Shown here: piece by piece, positions 7,222 through 16,600 of the stretch
How the letters are laid out: every line of letters begins with the position of its first letter
Numbering within the stretch: position 1 is the stretch's first letter
Origin: Gymnopilus junonius
Lineage: Eukaryota > Basidiomycota > Agaricomycetes > Agaricales > Galerinaceae
NCBI GenBank assembly: GCA_015501075.1
Contig: JADNYJ010000594.1
Coordinates: forward strand, 1-19,462
DNA: 19,462 nucleotides
Reading direction: 5' to 3'
The notes under the pieces: generated by a model
Told to the model about the DNA's origin: nothing
Database searches by the model: none
The model's input: the letters and a program-made list of their open reading frames with translations, nothing else
Made by a program: the position numbers and the translations under genes

Positions 7222-8303
7222 ATGACTGATGGGGCAATGACAATAAACACTCGGTGTAAGTAAATAGCTTCCTACATTCAAGCCAGTGGGCTCTGAATAG
7301 ATTTGCAAGTCTTACTTGGCGACTTTTCAGTTAGCGCCCAAGATGCTGATATCACAGTCGAATCTTCAGATGGTTTTCTCTTCAAACTTCATAGTCATAA
7401 TCTCGGAACAAACACTGGAGCATTTCCTGGTCCAGAAATCAGAGCGCAAGGAGAAGTCGTTCTTCTCACTGAGCCCGCGAATGTTCTGGAGATCGTTTTC
7501 CAATTCATCTACCCAAGGAGGCACCCGAAGCTGGACGACTTGACTTTGTGACTTTGATGGAAGTGACAGAAGCATGCGAAAAGTATGAGGTGTATTCTGC
7601 GATGAATATGTGTGAAGTGCGACTCAAGTAAGTTCATTCGCTGTATCATTCTATTTCATGATAATGAGACTTGATGTGAGTGCTTTTATTTCCGAGCACG
7701 CAGCAGAGATCTTTGTCCATGCTGTAAAACATGGTTACCCTGAGCTCATTGACAAGACAGCTATCCTGGTTTGTCGGTTCCCAGTGTTGAACTTTGTCAA
7801 GACTCTGCCTTCGTATGCTGTGATACCTTGGGTAAGTAAGTTCAGTGTATCCATCTCACCGAACTGAGGAACTATTCTCATAGCTTGAATACCAACAGGC
7901 ATGGCGGAAGATATTCGACGATGCAAAAATGTACCTTGAAGATCTTCTTTGTGGATCATATTGTCATCAATATGATGCTTGCGCAGATTCGGATGCTCAA
8001 GTTTATTCGGACGGACGCCCAATCTGCTTTCAATGCAGACTGTCGTTGCTCGTTTGGATTCAAAATTTGGCAGAGATCGAAGATATTACTTCCCTGAAGG
8101 ATGCAGTTGCAGCTCCCAACCTTGTGATCTACAGTTACGGTCCTCTAGGCCGGTGGTGCAAGAATTGCTCCAACACTTGTGCCATTTACCTCCCGGAAGT
8201 AAAGTCGATTCTTGAAACTCGAATGACAGAAATAATACCCTTTACCCGATTTCTTTACCCTACAGGCCGCGCTCCCTCAGCAAGGAAGGAAAATATAATG
8301 TAA
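7222..8303 (+). pseudogene. BTB/POZ-domain gene with a one-base frameshift
   Basis: Exons 7222-7255, 7331-7627, 7681-7831 and 7884-8303 match the intact gene at 4011-5129 in phase and order. Donors are GTAAGT in all three introns. Exon 2 encodes FSAQDADITVESSDG through VLEIVFQFIYPRRHPKLDDL and then runs into a TGA at about 7549. Alignment to the intact copy shows one base missing near 7541: after GACGACTT a base is absent before GACTTTGTG. Beyond it the frame resumes as EVTEACEKYEVYSAMN. Exon 4 keeps both C-x2-C pairs (CFQC and WCKNC) and ends at TAA 8301-8303. Without the missing base the product would stop after about 84 residues, within the BTB domain. It is either a young pseudogene or a sequencing error. 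Its role would be as for the intact copy: a protein-interaction adaptor with unknown partner. Confidence 0.65.
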
Positions 8304-8497
8304 CGGGTGTACCTTACTTCCTGCTCAAGCACGTCAAGCTAAATTTGCTGCTTCTGTCGTCATTATAGGCTGGTCTAGAAATATAGTATTTTACTTATGC
8401 GCTATTCAAAATATCCCTTCGGAATGAACACACGATGCACAAGAGGGTTACTTTCAGCCGTCCTTAACATTGAATACTGAATCGACCAGGGCAAACT
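8304..8497. other. Spacer between the BTB copy and the F-box copy (convergent)
   Basis: No coding sequence seen. It presumably carries the 3' ends of the plus-strand BTB gene and the minus-strand F-box remnant. Confidence 0.4.
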
Positions 8498-9510
8498 TTA
8501 AATGCGATACCTGACCTGCCTTATCCGATCCCTCCTCTTCCGTCTCCTTGCTGCGTGATAATTCATCGACAATTCAATCAAATTCTTACCTGTGTCGAGA
8601 TATATGATTTCCAGCTGCAAGCCTGCTCGTAAAATCTCGTGCATACGACGAAGCTGCATTGGTTTGATATATGAGAAACTCGGCAAATAGTTCCAGTCTG
8701 CGCTACGGATTTTGGGGGTCATTGGCCCGCCCGAAAGCTCCAGGTACGTAGTGCAACGAAATGTCATCGATAAGGTGCTGGTGCGTGTACTTCAGGAATT
8801 GGAGTTCAGGTAAGAAAACATCATCTGGACTGGAAGCGCCTACACCATGTATCGAGGTGGAAGAAAGGAGCCGGAAGAAATCATCAGGCTTCCAACGTTG
8901 GTTTGATGATGGAAACAATTCAAGATGCCAAAGTGAAGGTATTTCTATTAGGAAAGGCATGAGACTTCCTTCGTCAAAGGCAAGTTCGATATTATCAATT
9001 CCCTCAGAAGGCAAGATGAGCGGCTGAATAGGGAGGAAAGAATGGGTATCGGAGAGAACGATTTTTGCCATGTGAAATGGCACAATGCAGGAAGGCGGAC
9101 CCCATTAAGGATTGTGTATTCTTCACAATCAACGTCAAAAATGAGTTCTCGGAGTGAGGAGTGCACAAAGGGCCTGAAGGATACTGGAGCTAGGTCTTCT
9201 GCTTCATAAAGCTCAGAGATTCGACTGTATGTCAGCCGAGGGGCCTTTTTGAGGATTTCAAGCCAATCGTCGAGATGCAACCCTGATAGATCTATACGCT
9301 TAGCGCGGCTCCAGTGGATGTTAATGGATAAGGTGGGGTACAATGAAGCGAGATTTGAACTTCTTCTGGATGTATTAGGGTGTTGTCGATACTAAATATT
9401 CTCTCCTGTGCTAAGGATCCGGACGTCTCATGAAGTCGAAAAACACAAAGAATGGATATAGGCTCAATTTCAAAGCTGCCTCGTCCGTTTCAATTTGACG
9501 TTGTGGGCCT
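8498..9510 (-). pseudogene. F-box/LRR-type protein, C-terminal part, multiply frameshifted
   Basis: This is a paralogue of the gene at 9652-11094, read in pieces. From the 5' end, about 9450 to 9344 encodes RLHETSGSLAQERIFSIDN and HPEEVQISLH. About 9343 to 8970 then encodes SINIHWSRAKRIDL, LPALCHFTWQKS and RSSCLLRELIIS. About 8970 to 8703 gives FLIEIPSLWHLELFP, FLPELQFLKYTHQHLIDDIS and VPGAFG. The last frame gives YIKPMQLRRMHEILRAGLQLEI and a basic end RRRKRRDR. Frame changes lie near 9475, 9341, 8975 and 8710; the last also lacks about 30 bases relative to its neighbour. No F-box is left upstream; similarity fades near 9510. The sequence resembles the variable C-terminal repeat region that follows the F-box in agaricomycete F-box proteins, which would recruit targets to SCF ubiquitin ligases. 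Confidence 0.6.
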
Positions 9511-9651
9511 CAGATATGCAAGGCGATAACACAGAAGACGGTCAGTCCTACAAGTTTTTTAATTTAAACTCCTGATACCTTCTTCAGTTGTTGATGATAC
9601 TGAGTTTGATGAATGATGCATTAATGATGTTCGTCGAGTGAATAAAGTACA

Positions 9652-11094
9652 CTAAATTAAATATCTATTCTGCCGCCTCCGACTCCGCTTTCTTTTTTGT
9701 TCTCTTTCTGCGTGATGTTTTGTAGACAAGGTTATCAGATCCGTGTTGGTTTCCGGAAATAGAATATTGAGCTTCAGACCTGCTTTCAAAAGGTCGCGCA
9801 TACGACGAAGAGATGATGGTTTAATATAAGCGATAGTCGAAAAATATGTCAGACACCCTTCCAAGATGCGAATTTGAAGGGTGTGAAGCGGCCGTCGTCG
9901 GGAATTTTGAAGGTCGTGGATTTCACCGAACATTCTGGGGATGTAGCACCATGAGATGTTGTCGATAAAATGAGGGTGTGTATACTTGAGGACCTGTAAC
10001 TCAGGAAGCAAAATATCTTCGGAATGGTCACTTTTTATGATAGTCGATGCGGAAAGAGCACCAAAGAGGTCGTCGGGCTCCCATTCATTGTTTGATTGAG
10101 GGAAGAATTCGAGATATTGAAGTGAAGGGATCTCCCTTAAGAAGGCAATGAAGTCCACTCCTTCAAGGTCAACCTCAGTGATCACCAGTTCCCTCAAAAG
10201 ACAAGAGGAACGCCGGAGGAGAGAGGAAATTGCTTGAAGAGGGAAGATTGCAGAAGAATTTTTCCAAGCAAAATGTCGCAATGCAGGAAAGCTGACCTCA
10301 TCTAGTAACATATCTTCGTCGTGAGCACAGTCAAAAAAATAAGCTCTTCGAGAGAAGAGTGCACCTGGACAGATGCATCGGATGGTATACCGTCTCGTCC
10401 ATCGACCATGCCCGAGAGGCAACAATATTTCAACTGGCTGGCCAGTTCAAGAATTTGTCGAATTTGATAGTTGATAATTCTAGATTAATAACACAACCCC
10501 ACTGAATGTCAACAGACATGAGAGATCCGAGACGAAAGTCGATCCGGACTTCCTCTGGGCTTGGTGTTGCATTGTGAATGCGAAAATATTTGCCCTCATT
10601 GGAGGGAGATGTATCACCTAATCGGAGGACCTGGAGAGTCGAAGACGGTTGGGAGTTGCCACTGAATAGACACCAATGGCGACCAGGGACTCGAAGGTCA
10701 AGTACGTGCCAGCGTGTTGAATGTTCGTTTATGAGTTGGATCAACCTGTGATACCAGGGGTAGTTGAGAGTGTCGCGGTCATAAGCGGTGATGCGAATGG
10801 ACAAAGGCATTCGACGGATCGATGCAACATTTCCTCCACGTTTCGACATTCCTCCTGAAGATCGACTCCGTTGGCGTCGACAGAGATGTTGGTCCACAGG
10901 TGGGGCGTCGACCACGCAATTTGTTTCCAGGCCTTGCATACACGACCTAGGACGAAGGGAGTGGGTAGTTTTGGTCGCTTAGAATGACGAGGTGCATCGT
11001 AGGAAATTCCAATGTCAGGCATGCAGAGCTGGAAAATATAGGAAACAACTTCCAGTGGAAGTTTATGATGGATCAGGCTGCAATCTCCCGACAT
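9652..11094 (-). pseudogene. F-box/LRR-type protein with at least three frameshifts
   Basis: It starts at ATG 11094 with an F-box-like domain: LPLEVVSYIFQLCMP, then FVLGRVCKAWKQIAWSTPHLWTNI, the usual agaricomycete pattern. The downstream part is LRR-like: LPELQVLKYTHPHFIDNIS, FLREIPSLQYLEFFP and YIKPSSLRRMRDLLKAGLKLNI, ending in a basic tail and TAG at 9652. Full length would be about 480 residues. Three frame changes break it. Near 10815, HRS should lead to RMPLSIRITAYDRD but one base is missing. Near 10436, an in-frame TGA is followed by the homologous LKYCCLSG frame. At 10333-10339, a run of seven T on the coding strand shifts HSSLEELIF to DCAHDEDMLLDEVSFPALRHF. F-box proteins couple targets to SCF ubiquitin ligases through Skp1; the target here is unknown. 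Its tandem neighbour at 8498-9510 is also broken. Confidence 0.7.
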
Positions 11095-11378
11095 GTTCGC
11101 CTTCGTAGACGGTTGGGCTAGGTATGCATATCTAGGAGGTCGTGAGCGTGAAATTTCTTCAGAGCTCTAGGGTTTTTGCGCTACGTACATTAAGGCTTTC
11201 GATACCAGTAGGGAAGTGGGGCACTACAGAGGCATACAGAGGTTTAAATTTGCGAAGAAAGGATTCCTAAGCACCGCCTTTACGCCAGGCCGGTCCGTCA
11301 ACATTTACTCCGCTCTATCCCCAATTAGGGATGCCAAACTCTCATCTGCAACTCGCAACTCGACCACCGTCTTTAATT
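11095..11378. other. Spacer upstream of the F-box gene
   Basis: It would hold the promoter of the minus-strand F-box gene and the upstream flank of the plus-strand coiled-coil remnant. I see no clear motif or gene. Confidence 0.35.
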
Positions 11379-11871
11379 ATGCTCCGGAATAATGCAGACG
11401 ACATTACTCAAGTTAGGAATAGGCTTGAGCGCTTCAGGATGTGAAATGCAGACCTCAGTCAGCAGTTATCTGAGGTTCTGAGGCGATCTCAGAAATTGGC
11501 ATCATCTCTTGGCCTTCATGACATTCACGAGGCTCAGGCAGTCATTGATGCCTGATTCGGATCTGTCATATAGACAATGAATTCAGGAACTGGAAACACT
11601 CAGGGCACGTGTAACTGCGCTACACTCCACAAATATATCATTCCAATTCAAGCATTCCCGTAATTTGTCCGACTTGAAAGTCACCTTAGCGCGTTGCTTC
11701 AATAAAGAATAACAAAAGCAAGCTAATTCCGAGAAGCGCTACTGTCAAGGACAGGCCAGTTTTAAAAGTCTTGAAATCTCTGAAGGAAGTCATCTTGGCG
11801 AGGTCCTTGAAGAACTCGAGAGATGGAGAGAGTGTCATTACACTTCTCCCGATATACCTACACTGGCATGA
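11379..11871 (+). pseudogene. Eroded coiled-coil protein ORF with in-frame stops
   Basis: From ATG 11379 the translation is rich in heptad-like residues: DDITQVRNRLERFRM, a TGA at 11442, then in the same frame NADLSQQLSEVLRRSQKLA and HDIHEAQAVIDA. After one frame change near 11560 it continues IQELETLRARVTALHS, DLKVTLARCF and, past an in-frame TAA, GEVLEELERWRECHYTSPD to TGA at 11869. Short fungal coiled-coil ORFs of this type are common in agaricomycete accessory DNA, but I do not recognise the family. At least three in-frame stops and one shift show it is not functional as it stands. Introns could explain some of the breaks, but no convincing sites were found. Confidence 0.4.
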
Positions 11872-11884
11872 ATATCAAGAAAGT

Positions 11885-12285
11885 TCAGAGAGCATTCTCA
11901 ATTTTTTGGTAGCCGCCAGATGCAGCGGCTGCGATTGGATAAGTTAAACTGCGAGAAGAACTGAGAAATGAAAATGTCTTCACCTCAGCACAAGACTGAG
12001 AAAGGTTTTTGAAAGGCTCAAGGACGCTGTCGAGACGGCAAGTGCGAATGTGCCTAGGAGAAGAACAGGCTTTCTCCAAATATAATCGGATAAACGACTC
12101 CAATACATTACACTGACGAGGGATATCGACTGGCGAATGGGCTCCTAAAATCAAACTGTTAGGCAATATGCACTCAGAAAGTCGCTTTGGAACGAGAACG
12201 AACCATGAACCCAGAGTAATACCCAACTTTCGCGTCATCTCCTCCGGTGACCGAAGCCAAGAGCTATTGTAGAGATTGAATTAGA
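11885..12285 (-). other. Minus-strand open frame behind a possible intron, not recognised
   Basis: About 130 codons, from just inside 12265 to a TGA at 11885, begin SWLRSPEEMTRKLGITLGSW and include CRLDSVLEPFKNLSQSC. The frame follows a plausible intron on the minus strand (GTGAGC donor near 12319, CTACAATAG acceptor near 12266), but the exon that would precede it has stops in all frames within about 80 bases. It may be a gene fragment. No family assigned. The stretch 12286-12562 otherwise shows nothing I can support. Confidence 0.25.
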
Positions 12286-12562
12286 ATTTAAACCAGACAC
12301 ATAAACAATGTGGCTCACCTCGTTGAGGAAAGGAAATATCACAAACGTCGACGAAATCACGCAGGCTGCTTATACGTGTCCAAATTCACGTCGCAGGCGA
12401 TTTGTACGGTGGTCCTATATCGAATAGCGCAGTCGGTGGCCAAGGGAATTCAGTCATCGTTGAAAATTATGCTGCATCAGAGAAGGTCAGATCGTAGTAT
12501 CCCGAAAAGAGTTGAGTCCTTAGTATTATGATCGATGAGCGCTTCGAAAAATTACAGACTAG

Positions 12563-13380
12563 TTGATCAAGCAAAAACTTCCCCGTGGCACTGAGACCGT
12601 GGATGAGCTAGACACGTTCAAGAAGTTGCCAAAATTTCGGAGGTGGCTTGACAACGATGACGCGACTCTTTCTTTGAAAGAAGAAGGGCCTGGCGCCCTC
12701 TCGCTATCAGAAATGCGTGAGCTATTATCATCATCATTCGGGCCTTCCGCCTTGCTCGACTCTATTTCTTAGCTCAAGTCGAAAAGGCCATAGCAATTCT
12801 TGAAGATGACCTTATCCCATCTGCGACCTTTACAGAGTCCATTGTTCAACCTCAAGATGTGAATTTAATTTCAATCGATTGACCTCGGACTGATTTAATT
12901 GTTAGGTTGGGAGATTGTTACCGATACAAAGCTTTGACTTCAACGAGCACCGATCAGCTGAACGGGAAGGTATTGTTATGAAGTCATGGCGCTTACGAAG
13001 AAGCCTTTCGCATTGGTGTTCCTGCACTGCCCCCTATGGATGTTATCCGTCTTGGTCTGGCCATGGGTATCGCTTTGTTCTGCCATGATGCTCTAAAGAA
13101 GCTAGAACGCGCAATCGACTTTGTAAATCAGGCCTGATTAGATGGCATTGCTGAGCTCGATACCTTAACAGAGGAAAAATACAAGGACACAACACTTATG
13201 ATGCAACGAATTCGTGACAGGTTGACATTGTGGACCTCATTTTTGCAAGATGGTCAGTCTGACCATTTGTTGATTTGGGCGTACATTGTAATGAATTCCT
13301 TAGTCTTCTTTAGGTTATTAATGATAATGACGACCCAGACTCCTACCCAGTCACAGGACGCTACGATTACCTATAATATA
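12563..13380 (+). pseudogene. Decayed 14-3-3-like gene
   Basis: The second half is recognisable as a 14-3-3 protein. About 12769-12858 reads AQVEKAIAILEDDLIPSATF, where the family has an ILD-LDKHLIPSA segment. From 12907 one frame gives [60 protein letters not shown] and [14 protein letters not shown]. These match the family's [49 protein letters not shown] and LLRDNLTLWTS. The Arg-Tyr of the phosphopeptide pocket is kept (CYRY). Two in-frame stops (TGA at 12979 and at 13135) and a frame change between the two blocks disable it. The frame at 12563-12772 upstream probably belongs to it but does not align convincingly. An acidic stretch after a likely intron (13254 to about 13313; [10 protein letters not shown]) may be the C-terminal tail. 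14-3-3 proteins bind phosphorylated signalling proteins; this copy presumably derives from a functional gene elsewhere. Confidence 0.7.
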
Positions 13381-13572
13381 ATGAGCTCATGCCATTACAA
13401 TGTATACGTGATATACGCACAACTCAATGAAGTGGTGAGGACAGTGCGGGGCTAATAAAATGCACCCATAGCAGACGCAACGTTGTACAACTTATAGGAA
13501 AGTAAGAAGCAAGTCAAGGGCAAGTTCAAGTTCGAAAAAGAATTGAAGGCTGGCGTTCGGGTCTCGCCAGGT

Positions 13573-13578
13573 CACGTG
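13573..13578. promoter_or_regulatory. CACGTG E-box in the SEC31 promoter
   Basis: The palindrome CACGTG (within GGTCACGTGGA) lies about 80 bases before the SEC31 ATG. Such E-boxes bind bHLH factors in fungi. Binding here is inferred from motif and position only. The rest of 13381-13658 shows no gene. Confidence 0.3.
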
Positions 13579-13658
13579 GAGATTAGGGCCGGTTTGAAAT
13601 ATACCGACGTGTCATCGCCAACGACGCGCGCGGACTCTGCTCCTCCCGTTATACCTAC

Positions 13659-16600
13659 ATGAAACTCAAGGAAATCCACAGAACATCCACATTCGCCTGG
13701 TCGCCGGCGTCGCCTCTCCCGTTGTTGGCCACAGGAACCGTCGCCGGTGCTCTCGACGAGTCATTCAGCAACGAGAGCCAGCTCGAGATATGGGCTCCCG
13801 ATTTCCTTGACAAGGATGAATTCGATCTAGGGTTTGAGGGTCAACATGGACCAAAGGGGAGTGTGAAGGATACTTCCAGGTGAGATTGGGCATTTAGTCC
13901 AAATATTGGCGGAATTTTGGCTGACTGGCTCGGCCGAATGTGCGGTATAGATTCAATCGACTGGCGTGGGGCTATGTGGATCCGAGTCGTCCCCAAGGAG
14001 TGATCGCTGCTGGTCTTGAAAACGGCGAGCTGGCGTTGTGGGATCCAGCTAAAATTCTTTCTGGTGCTGGGTATGTCTTCTTGACGTTATAGATTCCACG
14101 TGGATCGTGGTACAGACATTGCTTCTTTTCTTCCAGCGCCGAATCTTTAATGCTACGGAATACGACACATACAGGCCCAGTCCGTGGTTTGGATTTCAAC
14201 CCTCTGCAAAATAACCTCCTCGCCTCTGGCGGAGTTGCTGGCGAGGTATGCAACTGCCATCGCCTTGTCATGCTCCACTTCTTACACCACCTTTTAGGTC
14301 TACATCTGGGACTTGAAAGACCCCAGTAAACCGTACACCCCAACCCCAGGACAGAGAAGCACCAAGCTTGACGAAATCACATCCGTCGCATGGAATCAGC
14401 AAGTGCAGTATGTGTTGGCAGGTGCCAGCAGCACCGGGTATACTGTCGTTTGGGATTTGAGAGGGAAAAGGGAGGTTGTTGCGTTAGCTTATGGCGGTGG
14501 AGCTGGTACTCATATGGGCAATGCTGGCGCTGGGATGGCCGTCGGTGGTCGGAGGGGTATGAGCGATATCGCATGGCATCCGGATAATGTACGTTCGTTT
14601 CATGTTCTTATTTATATCGTGCTAACTCGATGAATTCAGCCCACCAGACTCGTCACTGCCTCTGAGGATGATTCCTCCCCGGTTATTATGGTCTGGGATC
14701 TGCGTAATGCTCGCGCTCCGGAGAAGGTACGAATATTTTATGTTGAGAATCAGTCGTTGATGGTTACTTAATACTGTTCCTTTTATCAGATTCTTACAGG
14801 ACATGAGAAGGGTGTTCTTTCCTTGTCATGGTGCAAGCAGGATGCCGATCTTCTCCTTTCCTGCGGTAAAGACAACCGAGCTTTATGCTGGAATCCTCAA
14901 ACATCAGAAATCATCGGCGAGGTAAGCTATCCTCAATGCGAGTCTAAACAATTATTTACTCGTCACTCCGCCTTTTAAGCTCCCTCTGCGGACAACTGGG
15001 CCTTCCAGGTCGATTGGTGCCCCCGCAACCCCGACATGCTTGCCACTGCCTTCTTCGATGGCACAATCGGCATCCACTCCATCCAGACTACCAACGAATC
15101 AGCTGCTCCTCAACCCACCGCTCCCCGAGCAGATGGTGCGGATATCTTTGACGCCCCTGGATTCTCCCGCTCCTCCCAGCAGGGTACCTTGTCCCTCAAG
15201 CAGCCACCCAAATGGCTTAGGCGTCCTGTCTCCAGCACTTTTGGCTTTGGAGGCAAGTTAGTGACCGTCTCCAACCTGCCTAATTCCCAAGGGAAGGTGC
15301 AGAGCAACGTTGTTCATCTCAGGAAGGTGGTTACGGAGAATGAGTTTGTTGAGCGGGCGAAGAAGCTAGAGAGTGCGATGGAGGGTGAAGGCGAGGATAC
15401 TGCTGCCGGATTACAAGCGTTTGTAGAGGAGAAGAGCGAGCAAGGTGGTGAGGCTTGGAAGGCCTTACTGAGTCTCTTCAAGGCCAACTCGAGAGAGGAG
15501 CTTGTTACCCTTCTCGGGTACTCTAAAGCAGAGATCGCAGCTCGTGCCGCTGAGGCTGTGGAGCATCTCAAAGCCGTAGCTGCAGCTCAGGAAGCCCAGT
15601 CCCCGTCGCCTCTCCTGGACAAACCTCATGAATCCGTAGTTTCGTTTGCAGAGCCTGAAAGTCAAGAAGTTCCTTCCGACAGAAGTGACGCCGGAGACGA
15701 CTCCACAGCCCCAGTCGCTGCATCAGAAGAAGCCACTCCCTCTGAAGTGAGCGCCGGTATCACATCTTCATCTGACACCGCCAGTGTCGTTGCCCACCAG
15801 GATGAAGCGGAGTCAGCCACGACCGCTCCGAGCTTGTTTGGTGACGATATCCCCGCAACGCCCCAACACGACTTTTTCAATACTGTCGGTGTCGCTCAGG
15901 ATGACGGACACACGGAAGCTGTGCATGTGCCGCATATGAACTATGGATTGGATTCGTCTGTAGCTGCTACACTTGGTTCTGGACGCTCTTCAGTTGCTTC
16001 GGCCTCGGGCATTTCAGAGGTGTCGAGTAGTAAAGGCGGCTTGGGGGGTACTGGAGGAAATAATGTGTTCAGGATATACCCTGCCGAGGAGTCGGATGTC
16101 GATAAATTGGTCACCAAGGCCCTGGTTTTGGGTGACTTCGAATCAGCCGTCTCTCTTTGCTTGGCTGCGGACAAATTCGCAGATGCCATCCTCCTCGCTG
16201 CCCGCAGTGGTCCTGAACTCCTACAACGCACTCAGAAGGCTTACTTTGAACGACGAGCTGGTACAGGCCAGGCGTACCTCCGGCTGCTGCAGAGCATCGT
16301 CTCGGGCGATCTAGGAGACATCGTGCAGAATGCGGATCTGGAAGAGTGGAGAGAGATTTTCGTGGTGATTTGCACGTTTGCCGGCAAGGACGAGTTTGCG
16401 CCGCTTGCTGAACAACTTGGAAGGCGGTTGGAGTATCGCTATGCTGTTGTCTACGGGGACGGGGAAGTTGAGAGTGAGGAAGGGGACCAGGAGAAGGAAG
16501 AGGCCTACGAGTACCGGAAGCATGCGACGCTCACATATTTGGCGTCTGCCCGGCTCGAGAGGCTGATCAGCATCTGGGCGGACGAGATGGCGCAGGAGGA

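Larger units (their letters stand above)
2410..8303 (+). repeat. Local direct duplication: X gene plus BTB gene
   Basis: X occurs at 2615 and 5602 (offset 2987) and full four-exon BTB genes at 4011 and 7222 (offset 3211), with a third BTB remnant at 3441. Similarity includes the promoter of X (from about 2410 and 5434: ACTACCTC, CCCACACTTTACG) and the leader of the BTB genes (CTCGTGT, ACCTACCA, ACTCAACTG/AGTTCACTG). The order is X, BTB remnant, BTB, X, BTB. This is best explained by duplication of an X-BTB unit followed by partial loss. Confidence 0.65.

Noticed and set aside
12308..12531. Plus-strand frames between the coiled-coil remnant and the 14-3-3 remnant as 14-3-3 N-terminal exons
   Set aside because: No resemblance to the conserved 14-3-3 N-terminal helices and no consistent splice sites.
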